A stretch of DNA of 30,491 nucleotides. It comes from JANXVR01 sp034667405 (GTDB taxonomy: Bacteria > Actinomycetota > UBA4738 > HRBIN12). Below the pieces are notes generated by a model. The model was not told the DNA's origin, searched no databases, and saw nothing but the letters and a program-made list of their open reading frames with translations. How positions within the stretch are numbered: the stretch's first letter is position 1; each line of letters opens with the position of its first letter. The stretch lies in contig JAXDJX010000021.1 in NCBI GenBank assembly GCA_034667405.1, positions 1 through 30,491 of the forward strand, read 5' to 3'. Of the stretch, positions 23,302-30,402 are shown piece by piece. The position numbers and the translations under genes are program-made.

Positions 23302-25541
23302 CTGCCCCACCCGGACAGGCGCTCGATCCCGGCCTCGAACGTTCTGGAAGCGTCTCGCCAGTCCACTTCTGATCGTGTCCGAACCATGTACCCGGAGCGG
23401 GTGGTCTCGTCCATGGTGAGGAACTCGACGAGCGCCTTTGCCAGTGCCTCGGAATCTTCTGCGGGTACCAATCGGCCCAGGCCGGGATCCCGGATCAGAT
23501 CCGGGATGCCGCCCACCTCGGTCCCGACCACCGGCCTGCCACGAGCAAACGCCTCCAGGATCACGCGACCCATGCCCTCCGAGCGCGACGGGAGCGCGAG
23601 CACACGAGTTCGATCCAGTTCCTTGATCACCTGAGACCGGCTGCACGATCCAAGGAATCGGACGGCCGATGCGAACCCGGCAAGCTCCGCCTGGCGTCGC
23701 AATGCCGACCCGTGCGAACCTTCTCCGATGATGGTCAAGCGTGCGCCCGGCACCGTGGACACGACGGTTCGCCAGGCCTCCAGGAGCACATCCACGGACT
23801 TCGAGGGTTCGAGCGCACCGACGAACAGCGCCGCGGGAGCATCGGGCAGAGGAGCCGGCGGTGACTCCAGGAAAGCCCTTAGCCCTCCGAACGCCGTGTA
23901 GGTGTCGACAGGCCCGGTATAGCCCGCCGAACGGACCAACCCCTCGGTGAATTCACCGATCACGCGGATCGAATCGGCGCGCTGGATCGCCCACATCGCC
24001 AACACGTCGGCGACCGGCGACACCAGTCGGCGAGCCGATGAGCCGTACAGCCGGGTGGCCGTCCGCCAATCTCCGTGCACCTCGACGACGATCGCCGGTC
24101 GCCGCGCGCGGGGTACGAGTCTCGTGACACCGATCGCACCGATCCCTTCATACGGGCTCTGGCACACGATGACATCGATCTTGCGGATCAGGGCGAAGGC
24201 CGCGCCTACCAGCGGCCCCACCGCGTAGAAGAGCGCTCCTCCGAGCGCGGGCGGGCGAAGCTCCGGTAGAGCCGCGACCCGGGTTCGTCCCAGCCACCGC
24301 GTGCCTACTGCGCCGACGCCCACAACCACGGGCCGCGTGTGGCGAACCAGGATCTCGTAGCGCTCCCGCATGTCGTCGCCGACCCTGAGGCGCTTCGGCA
24401 CGTGGGTTTTCCCGAGGAAAGCCACTCGGGGGCGTTCCCGGCCGACGTCATCAACCAGCGTGAGGATCCCGGCGACCGTCCTGTCGATCCGCCATGACGA
24501 GCCGGATGCGCGCGCCCCCTCTGCGAGCGACCCACGGAGTTCGTGGTCGTCTCTCATCCGCACGAAGGCCCTGCGGATGGTCTCTGGCTCCGTGTCCCGA
24601 AGGATCAGTCCGTTCGAGCCGTCGGTGATGATCTCCGGAACGCCGCCTACCGGCGGGGATACGACCGGGGTGCCGGCCGCGAGCGCTTCGATGACGACGT
24701 GCGGCAAGCCCTCGTAGTCGCTCGCGAGCGCCAGCACATCCGCCGCCCCGATCCGCGCGAGCACCTCCGGATGTGGCAGGTCGCCGTGGAGCGCTACCGT
24801 CGAGCGCGCGGGTTTCGGAAGCGCACGGAGTTCATCCTCGTGTGGTCCAGTTCCGATGATGTCCAACGTCATGCCGTCCGTCATAGCCGCGATCAGGCGA
24901 TCGACACGTTTGTGTTGCACCAAGCGGCCCACGTAGATCACGCGCAGTCCTTCGCCGGCAGGAAGCGCGGACAGTTCCGGGGGAACGCGAACCCCATTCG
25001 CGATAACGCGGACGTCGGAAGGACCTCCCAGCCACGACTCGACCACCTCCGCGAGGTAGCGGCTCGGCGTCGTCACGGCCGTCGACGCGCGGAGGGTTCG
25101 ATCACGGAGCCAGGCGAGCGCGCGGAGTCGTACATCTGTCGGTCTGCCGGCGGACTGGAACGCATCGAAGTCGGCCTGGGTCAGGCCGAGGCGGCGGCCG
25201 CGCTCCCACACCGAATCGCCCACGATCTTGACGATGGATGGCACGCCCGCCAGGCGGGCGCCGATCACGGCTTCGGTGTGCAACCCGGTCGCGTAGATCG
25301 CGTCGGCTCCCCGGCCGTGCTTCGCGATCCACGCCGTCACTGCGGCCATCCGCACGGGGACCGGCCACGATCGGGGGAAGCGGACCACTCCCTCGCGAGC
25401 CGTGACCGCAAGCCCGTCCCCGAGCGTAGCCACGATCACACGGTGGCCGTTGCCCAAGAGTTCGGCTCGAAGATCCGAAGCATGGGTCGCCGGCCCGCCG
25501 ATATCGGGCGGGTAGATACCCGTGACGATGAGGAGCCGCAG
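23298..25541 (-). CDS. Tandem GT4-GT4 bifunctional glycosyltransferase
   Basis: One unbroken frame encodes 747 residues with two complete GT-B/GT4 modules. Module 1 (about 1-365) begins RLLIVTGIYPPDIGGPATH and has IYVGRLVQHKR at 202-212 and E-x7-E at Glu277/Glu285. Module 2 (about 370-747) has FVGALEPSKSVDVLLEAW at 573-590 and E-x7-E at Glu655/Glu663. Such fusions could add two sugars in succession. The start is uncertain: CTG at 25541 follows AGGGGAG by about 6 nt and makes the protein begin exactly like its family; the open frame extends to 25658 without a good ribosome-binding site. It is the first gene of the long minus-strand operon and diverges from the epimerase at 25661. Confidence 0.87.
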   Translation of the reverse strand: MRLLIVTGIYPPDIGGPATHASDLRAELLGNGHRVIVATLGDGLAVTAREGVVRFPRSWPVPVRMAAVTAWIAKHGRGADAIYATGLHTEAVIGARLAGVPSIVKIVGDSVWERGRRLGLTQADFDAFQSAGRPTDVRLRALAWLRDRTLRASTAVTTPSRYLAEVVESWLGGPSDVRVIANGVRVPPELSALPAGEGLRVIYVGRLVQHKRVDRLIAAMTDGMTLDIIGTGPHEDELRALPKPARSTVALHGDLPHPEVLARIGAADVLALASDYEGLPHVVIEALAAGTPVVSPPVGGVPEIITDGSNGLILRDTEPETIRRAFVRMRDDHELRGSLAEGARASGSSWRIDRTVAGILTLVDDVGRERPRVAFLGKTHVPKRLRVGDDMRERYEILVRHTRPVVVGVGAVGTRWLGRTRVAALPELRPPALGGALFYAVGPLVGAAFALIRKIDVIVCQSPYEGIGAIGVTRLVPRARRPAIVVEVHGDWRTATRLYGSSARRLVSPVADVLAMWAIQRADSIRVIGEFTEGLVRSAGYTGPVDTYTAFGGLRAFLESPPAPLPDAPAALFVGALEPSKSVDVLLEAWRTVVSTVPGARLTIIGEGSHGSALRRQAELAGFASAVRFLGSCSRSQVIKELDRTRVLALPSRSEGMGRVILEAFARGRPVVGTEVGGIPDLIRDPGLGRLVPAEDSEALAKALVEFLTMDETTRSGYMVRTRSEVDWRDASRTFEAGIERLSGWGR

Positions 25542-25660
25542 CGAGTTCTCCCCTCTTGGATCCGGCGGTCGGTCTCTCGATAGCCATGGTGCCACGGCCG
25601 CGCACCCGAGGCGGGGACGCGCTCCCTGCGCTATGGCGCCTGTGGTGTCGGATACCATCC
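25542..25660. other. Divergent intergenic region between the two glycan transcription units
   Basis: These 119 bp separate the fifteen-gene minus-strand operon from the plus-strand epimerase/WecA pair and must contain the start signals of both unless transcripts enter from elsewhere. For the plus strand TACCAT (25653-25658) fits a -10 element very close to the ATG codons, without a matching -35. For the minus strand no convincing hexamer pair was found. The only firm site is the AGGGGAG Shine-Dalgarno before 25541. Confidence 0.4.
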
Positions 25661-26647
25661 ATGCACCGCATGAACTACCTCATCACCGGTGGCGCCGGTT
25701 TCATCGGATCGCATCTCGCCGACGTGCTCTTGGCGCGCGGCGATCACGTCGTCGCGTTCGATGACGAGTCAACGGGCTCCATCGACAACGTGCGTCACCT
25801 GCTCGACCACCAGAACTTCTCATTGCGGGAAGGGACCATCTTGGACCACCCGCTGGTAGCCCAGCTGGCCGGTCGCGCCGATGTGGTGGTTCACCTCGCG
25901 GCAGCCGTCGGGGTGAAGCTCATCGTTGACCAGCCCCTGAAATCGTTGCTCACGAACATCCGGGGAACGGAGATCGTGCTGGACGCCTCGGCGATGGGGG
26001 GCTGCCGCGTGTTGGTCGCTTCGACCTCCGAGATCTACGGGAAGAACGCGAGCGGGCCGCTGCCGGAAGACTCCGACCGGATCTTGGGGTCTCCATTCGT
26101 TGCGCGATGGTCCTACAGCGAGGCGAAGGCGGTCGATGAGATCCTCGCGCACGCCTACTGGCGAGAACGGGGCACGGAAGCCATCGTGGTGCGCTTCTTC
26201 AACTGCGTGGGGCCTCGTCAGACCGGTGCGTTCGGGATGGTGGTTCCAAGTTTGGTCCGGCAGGCGTTGCGAGGTGACGACATCACTGTGTACGGGACGG
26301 GCGAGCAGCAGCGATGCTTCTGCCACGTGCTGGACACGGTGGACGCCGTTGTTCGGTTGCTCGACCATCCCGACAGTCCGGGGGATCCCTTCAATATCGG
26401 CGCGGACAATGAAGTCACGATGAACGAACTGGCTCAGCTCATCGTCGAGAAGACCGGTTCGGCCTCGAAGATCGTGCATGTGCCCTACGAGATCGCCTAC
26501 GAAGAAGGCTTCGAGGACATGGAGCGCCGGGTGCCCGACATCACGAAGATCTCGACACTCACCGGCTGGACACCCAAGCGAACGTTGGACGACATCCTTA
26601 CCGACGTCATCGCGTTCCAGAAGGCCCAGCCGACGGCACCGGCGTGA
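25661..26647 (+). CDS. NAD-dependent epimerase/dehydratase, UDP-glucuronate decarboxylase-like
   Basis: A 328-residue extended SDR acting on a nucleotide sugar. It has TGGAGFIG at 9-16, STSEIYGKN at 121-129, the catalytic Tyr152-x3-Lys156 (SYSEAK) and RFFNCVGPRQTGAFGMVVP from 178. The pattern STSEIYG followed by SYSEAK, NCVGPRQ and CFCHVLDTV resembles UDP-glucuronate decarboxylases and close relatives; with a UDP-sugar 6-dehydrogenase in the same locus, UDP-xylose synthesis is a reasonable hypothesis. A plain 4-epimerase or dehydratase cannot be excluded. ATGs at 25661 and 25670 are both possible, neither with a Shine-Dalgarno; a leaderless transcript would favour 25670. The frame extends upstream to 25556, into the control region. 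Confidence 0.88.
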   Translation: MHRMNYLITGGAGFIGSHLADVLLARGDHVVAFDDESTGSIDNVRHLLDHQNFSLREGTILDHPLVAQLAGRADVVVHLAAAVGVKLIVDQPLKSLLTNIRGTEIVLDASAMGGCRVLVASTSEIYGKNASGPLPEDSDRILGSPFVARWSYSEAKAVDEILAHAYWRERGTEAIVVRFFNCVGPRQTGAFGMVVPSLVRQALRGDDITVYGTGEQQRCFCHVLDTVDAVVRLLDHPDSPGDPFNIGADNEVTMNELAQLIVEKTGSASKIVHVPYEIAYEEGFEDMERRVPDITKISTLTGWTPKRTLDDILTDVIAFQKAQPTAPA

Positions 26648-27675
26648 ACCTGGGAGCGCTCGATCCGACCCTCCGATATACCCTCGCGTTCCTGGTGCCT
26701 CTCCTTGCGGCGCTGGTATTCACGCCCCTTGCCGGGAAGCTAGCCGGTCGGCTCGGCGTCATCGACCGGCCTGGCGGCCACAAGACGCACCTCCACGCCA
26801 CGCCGTACCTCGGTGGCATCGCGGTCGCTGCGGGCATGCTCGCCATTGCGCTCGTGGTCGGCGGCGCCAGCGGCAAACTCCTCGCCGTCCTCGCCTCCGC
26901 CGCAGTCCTGGCTCTTGTCGGGTTGCTCGATGACGTCAGGGGACTGAACCCTCTCCTGCGCCTGGGGTACGAGATGACAGCTGCGCTAGGGCTGTGGTCC
27001 ATGGGGATCCGAGCCGGGGTGGCCGGTCAGGCGTGGGTCGATCTCCCGCTGACCATCGTGTGGGTCGTTGCCGTGATGAACGCGTTCAACTTCGTCGACA
27101 ATATGGATGGAGTAGCGGCGACCGTCGCGGCCGCATCGGCCCTGGGGATCGCGGCACTGACCGGGTCCAACGGAGACTATCTCGTAGCTTCTTTGGCATT
27201 GGCTGTAGCGGGCGCGACCTTGGGGTTCCTTCGCTTCAACTTCCCACCTGCGCGAATCTTTCTCGGAGACGCTGGTTCGATGTTCCTGGGCTTCCTCGTG
27301 GCGGCGCTCGTCCTTCAGTTGGATCTTCCCGTTGGGCTCAGCCTTCCCCGCACGCTCGCGGCTGTACTCGTGGCCGGCGTGCCCCTATTCGATCTCTCGC
27401 TCGTTGTGATGGCTCGCATGCGTGAACATCGGCCACTCTGGCAAGGGGGCAGCGACCACTCTGCGCATCGTCTTCAACGTCGCGGGTTCGGCAAGCCCCG
27501 TGTGGTTCTGGTGGCCGGGGGCGGCCAACTCGCCTGTTCGGTGATCGCGTTCGTCGTATACAAGCGTTCGTTTCCGGTCGTGGTCACGGTAGCTGCGGTC
27601 ATGGCGATTGGCTGGGTGGCACTCCTGTGGTGGTTCCTACACCATCCGACGGTGCTTGAGGAGATCGCGGAATGA
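26644..27675 (+). CDS. Polyprenyl-phosphate sugar-1-phosphate transferase, WecA/TagO type
   Basis: A 343-residue polytopic membrane enzyme with about 10-11 helices that transfers a UDP-HexNAc sugar phosphate to undecaprenyl or decaprenyl phosphate, the first step of lipid-linked glycan synthesis. Diagnostic motifs are all present: KTHLHATPYLGG at 47-58, Asp96-Asp97 (LLDDVRGL), NFVDNMDG at 149-156, FLGDAGS at 206-212 and the loop DHSAHRLQRRG at 271-281. The GTG start at 26644 overlaps the epimerase stop as GTGA. It may serve this locus, or also arabinogalactan- or teichoic-acid-like wall polymers if it is the only WecA in the genome. It ends one base before a convergent gene. Confidence 0.93.
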   Translation: MNLGALDPTLRYTLAFLVPLLAALVFTPLAGKLAGRLGVIDRPGGHKTHLHATPYLGGIAVAAGMLAIALVVGGASGKLLAVLASAAVLALVGLLDDVRGLNPLLRLGYEMTAALGLWSMGIRAGVAGQAWVDLPLTIVWVVAVMNAFNFVDNMDGVAATVAAASALGIAALTGSNGDYLVASLALAVAGATLGFLRFNFPPARIFLGDAGSMFLGFLVAALVLQLDLPVGLSLPRTLAAVLVAGVPLFDLSLVVMARMREHRPLWQGGSDHSAHRLQRRGFGKPRVVLVAGGGQLACSVIAFVVYKRSFPVVVTVAAVMAIGWVALLWWFLHHPTVLEEIAE

Positions 27676-27676
27676 G

Positions 27677-28567
27677 TCAGGGCCGCTCGAACAAGAGGAC
27701 CGTTCCACGGAAGCGTCGATATACGCTGGCGGCGGTCTCACGACCGCGCGCCCGCACCCCGTGCGCCACGATCGGCTGAGGAACAATCATCAGACCCGCG
27801 TCCCTCCCGAATCGACGCAGGGTCTCGTGGGTGAAGGTGTTGATGTGTTCCAGCGGATGGACGGCGTCCTTCGATGGCGCCCAGGTGGGGCGCGCGACCT
27901 CGCGGGGTATCGATCGTCCGTCAGGGACGGAGATCCTCAGGATCCCCTTGCTGGCTAGGCGAGGCACAAGTGTCCTCAGACTCGCGACTGGATCCGGCAA
28001 GTGCTCGAAGACGGCTTCCGCGTTGATGAGATCGAACTGCCGCTCGCCCAGATCATCCGTGGAAGGGACCGCATCGATCCCTTGCTCCTCCGCGAAGCGA
28101 CGGCGCGTCGCTGAGAGTTCCACACCGGTCACTTGCACGCCATAATCACGGGCGGCCATGAGCCAATAGCCCCACCCCATCCCGAAGTCAAGCGTTCGGA
28201 TCGTCTCGGGGAGGCGACCCGGGAAGAGCCCTGCGAGCCGGCGTACTTGCGGACCGTATCCGCCGGCTGTCGCCGCCTTCTTGGTGCGGCTTTCGTCGAC
28301 AGAGATCCAGCGCTCATACAGCAGCTCAAGACCTGCGTCGTCCAGGATCCACCGCTGCCAGATGAGACCGCAGGCAGTGCAACGGACGATGACGAGGTCC
28401 TTACCCTCCATGTCATCGACGGGGACGCGTCCACCGTAATACTGCTCCAGGAACGGCCGAATCACGGGACCGGTGAGTGGCTCGATGCGAAGCACGCGCG
28501 GGGATCCGCCACCGCACAACGGGCATTCCGGCCGCTCGCGAAAGGCGAAGTTCGGCGGGTCAGCCAC
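27677..28567 (-). CDS. SAM-dependent methyltransferase with N-terminal zinc ribbon
   Basis: A 296-residue protein. Residues 15-66 form a rubredoxin-like zinc ribbon, Cys15-x2-Cys18 (CPLCGG) and Cys63-x2-Cys66 (CTACG). A class I methyltransferase domain follows with motif I LDFGMGWGYW at 126-135, VTGVELS at 146-152 and INAEAVFEHLPDP at 181-193. Zinc-ribbon methyltransferases of this form are common in O-antigen and antibiotic-sugar loci, where they C- or O-methylate sugars or act on glycan ends. GTG start at 28567, chosen because it precedes the cysteine pair; no clear Shine-Dalgarno. Convergent with the WecA-like gene, one base apart, so its mRNA must overlap that gene. It follows the HTH gene by 69 bp across a hairpin. 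Confidence 0.87.
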   Translation of the reverse strand: MADPPNFAFRERPECPLCGGGSPRVLRIEPLTGPVIRPFLEQYYGGRVPVDDMEGKDLVIVRCTACGLIWQRWILDDAGLELLYERWISVDESRTKKAATAGGYGPQVRRLAGLFPGRLPETIRTLDFGMGWGYWLMAARDYGVQVTGVELSATRRRFAEEQGIDAVPSTDDLGERQFDLINAEAVFEHLPDPVASLRTLVPRLASKGILRISVPDGRSIPREVARPTWAPSKDAVHPLEHINTFTHETLRRFGRDAGLMIVPQPIVAHGVRARGRETAASVYRRFRGTVLLFERP

Positions 28568-28591
28568 CGGCGACGTGGTCCGGGAACGTCG

Positions 28592-28616
28592 CAGCCTCCG
28601 GGATCACCGGAGGCTG
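28592..28616 (-). terminator. Perfect 10-bp hairpin between the HTH and methyltransferase genes
   Basis: CAGCCTCCGG (28592-28601) is perfectly inverted at 28607-28616 around a 5-nt centre, in the 69-bp gap after the HTH gene stop at 28637. No T run follows on the minus strand, so it is a T-poor terminator candidate or an operator-like site. If it terminates, the methyltransferase must have its own promoter in the remaining 25 bp, which is tight. Confidence 0.4.
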
Positions 28617-28636
28617 GCACACGTCGCTCGTCCCGG

Positions 28637-29038
28637 TCAGCGGCTCGACACGAACTGCCCGACAGCGCCGTCGCCGCTCTCGGCGGCACCGGCGATGGAC
28701 TCGATCCCGCCTTGTGCTTTGATCATGTCGGCGACCGCGTGCGCCAGTTTCGCGCCCTGTTCGGGGGTAGAGACTGTGACGCCACGCTCCGTCAGGACGT
28801 TGAAGAACGGCTCCATGACGGTGTGCGGGTTCCCGAGCAGTGAGGCCTCAGAGACGTTCAAGGCGCTCGAGAGCCGAGCAAGGGTTTGGATCGAGGGTTC
28901 CACGTGACCGTTCTCGTAGCGCGAGAGGCGGGCCTTGGGGATCCCCGAGAGTTCCTCGAGTTCTGACTGGCTCAGTCCGGCCTTCAAGCGGGCCTCGCGG
29001 AGTCGATTCCCGAAGTGCTTGCCGTCATTTGCAGGCAT
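28637..29038 (-). CDS. Helix-turn-helix (XRE/Cro-CI type) transcriptional regulator
   Basis: A 133-residue protein. An HTH_3 domain fills residues about 9-63: LREARLKAGLSQSELEELSG, then IPKARLSRYENGHVEPSIQT, a classic Cro/CI helix-turn-helix with the recognition helix around PKARLSRYENG. The C-terminal 70 residues (helical, GGIESIAGAAESGDG near the end) match no sensor domain I recognise. Start ATG at 29038 has an AAGGAGA Shine-Dalgarno; the frame further upstream crosses the rplL terminator hairpin. TATGCT at 29092-29087 could be its -10 box, without a good -35. Position at the edge of the glycan locus makes it a candidate regulator of it, or of itself. Confidence 0.88.
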   Translation of the reverse strand: MPANDGKHFGNRLREARLKAGLSQSELEELSGIPKARLSRYENGHVEPSIQTLARLSSALNVSEASLLGNPHTVMEPFFNVLTERGVTVSTPEQGAKLAHAVADMIKAQGGIESIAGAAESGDGAVGQFVSSR

Positions 29039-29116
29039 CTGCGTGTCTCCTTCGTCTCTCTGGGGGACCCTCCCGCGAGCGACCTTAGCATAGGCCTCGA
29101 AGGAGGGGTTCGGATG

Positions 29117-29157
29117 CGGAAGAGGCGGAGCCGCGTACGGCCCCGCCCTCTTTCCCA
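29117..29157 (-). terminator. Hairpin terminator candidate after rplL
   Basis: Bases 29123-29133 and 29140-29151 form an 11-bp stem with one bulged base and one G-U pair, 18 bp after the rplL stop at 29170. On the minus strand the stem is followed by TTCCGC, a weak tail; on the plus strand CTTTCCC follows. It marks the end of the rplJ-rplL unit and fits the absence of rpoBC downstream. Confidence 0.55.
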
Positions 29158-29169
29158 TGCGTTGACTCG

Positions 29170-29559
29170 TTACTTGACCTCGACCGACGCGCCCGCGGCC
29201 TCGAGCTGCTCCTTGGCCTTATCGGCGGCTTCCTTCGTGACCTTCTCGAGGACCGTGCCGGGGGCTCCGTCGACGAGATCCTTGGCCTCTTTCAGGCCCA
29301 GGCTGGTGAGCGCCCGCACTTCCTTGATGACTTGGATCTTCTTGTCACCAGCGCCGGTGAGCACGACATCGAATTCGGACTGCTCTTCGGCTGCCTCGGC
29401 ACCCCCGCCACCACCGGCCGGGGCGGCCATCATCATCGGAGCGCCAGCGGCGGCCGTGACGTCGAACATCTCTTCGAACTGCTTGATGAACTCGGAGAGC
29501 TCCAGGAGCGTCATCTCCTTGAACGCACCGAGCAGGTCGTCTTGGCTGAGTTTCGCCAT
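29170..29559 (-). CDS. rplL: 50S ribosomal protein L7/L12
   Basis: A 129-residue stalk protein. Residues 1-35 form the dimerisation helices (LLGAFKEMTLLELSEFIKQF), 36-58 an Ala/Met/Gly hinge with AAPAGGGGG, and about 62-129 the factor-binding C-terminal domain with DKKIQVIKEVR, LTSLGLKEAKDLVDGAP and the ending LEAAGASVEVK. Length is slightly above E. coli (121). Start ATG lies 6 bp after the rplJ stop, with an AAGGAGT Shine-Dalgarno overlapping the end of rplJ, so translation is probably coupled. L7/L12 binds the C-terminal helix of L10 as two or three dimers. Confidence 0.98.
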   Translation of the reverse strand: MAKLSQDDLLGAFKEMTLLELSEFIKQFEEMFDVTAAAGAPMMMAAPAGGGGGAEAAEEQSEFDVVLTGAGDKKIQVIKEVRALTSLGLKEAKDLVDGAPGTVLEKVTKEAADKAKEQLEAAGASVEVK

Positions 29560-29565
29560 GGTGGG

Positions 29566-30336
29566 TTACTCCTTCCCTTCTTCGTCAGTTTCGGGTGTTC
29601 CGGACTCGGCGGCCGACCCCTCAGGCTCGGGGGCGGAACCCTCGGTTACGGGGGTAGCCTCCGCCGACCCGTCCTCGGCCTTTGGGTCTGCTCCGGTGTC
29701 GTCCGTTGTGGTATCGCCCTGCCCCGTCGCCGAAACGGCCGCTCCCGGGTCGGCTGCGGCATCTTGCGGCTCTGGCTCCGCTTCTGTCGCTGCGGTCTCC
29801 GGCGCTACAGCCGCTTCTGCGGGTGGGAGTTTTTCTTTGTAGGCCTCTAGAAGGCCGAGGAACTTGCTTTGGGCGGAGACCAACATGCCGGCGGCTCGGG
29901 TGATCTCGCTCTTGAGCAGGCCGGCGATCTTCGAAAGCATGGCCTCGCGGGATTCGAGAGTGGCGAGCGCCTTGGCGTCTTCGGCGGACAGGATCTTTCC
30001 GTCCATGTAGCCGCCCTTGAGCACCAGGGAGGGGTAGAGCTTGGCGGCATCGACGACCTTCTTGGCCGCCGCAACCGGATCGCCTGCAACGAATGCCACG
30101 GCGGAAGGACCCGACAGCATCGCCTCCAGTTCCTCGACGCCTGCGTCTGCTGCGGCTCGCAGCATCAAGGTGTTCTTCACTACCGCGAACGACGCGCCCC
30201 CTTCGGCGAGGGAACGGCGGAGCGCAGAGATGTCGGACACCGTGAGGCCGCGGTATTCGGTCAGCAGCAGGGCGTCGGAGCCTTCGATCCGCCGCTTGAG
30301 CTCAGCGACCCGTTCCACCTTCTCCGGTTTTGGCAT
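29566..30336 (-). CDS. rplJ: 50S ribosomal protein L10 with long acidic C-terminal tail
   Basis: A 256-residue L10. Residues 1-170 are a complete L10: KVERVAELKRRIEGSDALLL, YRGLTVSDISALRRSL, FAVVKNTLMLRAA, PSAVAFVAGDPVAAAK and the C-terminal L12-binding helix ending KFLGLLEAYKEKL. Residues 171-256 are extra: about 86 residues rich in Ala, Glu, Asp, Pro, Thr and Gly, with no aromatic residue and only two lysines, almost certainly disordered. The family norm is 165-175 residues, though Ala/Glu-rich ends occur in Actinomycetota. The ATG at 30336 follows an AGGAG site; a longer frame to 30378 would run into the attenuator and is rejected. It is 6 bp before rplL. Confidence 0.97.
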   Translation of the reverse strand: MPKPEKVERVAELKRRIEGSDALLLTEYRGLTVSDISALRRSLAEGGASFAVVKNTLMLRAAADAGVEELEAMLSGPSAVAFVAGDPVAAAKKVVDAAKLYPSLVLKGGYMDGKILSAEDAKALATLESREAMLSKIAGLLKSEITRAAGMLVSAQSKFLGLLEAYKEKLPPAEAAVAPETAATEAEPEPQDAAADPGAAVSATGQGDTTTDDTGADPKAEDGSAEATPVTEGSAPEPEGSAAESGTPETDEEGKE

Positions 30337-30367
30337 CGCGTCTCCTGACGAAAGTGATGGTGACAGC

Positions 30368-30401
30368 AAAAAGCGCATCTCCGCAGACAGCGGAGACGCG
30401 C
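30368..30401 (-). terminator. Intrinsic terminator/attenuator upstream of rplJ
   Basis: A 12-bp stem (30390-30401 with 30373-30384, one G-U) around a 5-nt loop is followed on the minus strand by TTTTTG. It lies inside the 5' leader, between the L10-binding element and the rplJ start codon, so it would stop transcription before the gene: an attenuator. Its loop and flanks contain GCTGTCTG, the exact complement of CAGACAGC in the L10 leader. Confidence 0.8.
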
Positions 30402-30402
30402 C

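Noticed and set aside
28592..28616. CRISPR-like repeat or insertion-sequence end
   Set aside because: The inverted repeat occurs once in the window as far as can be seen, with no flanking target duplication or transposase.
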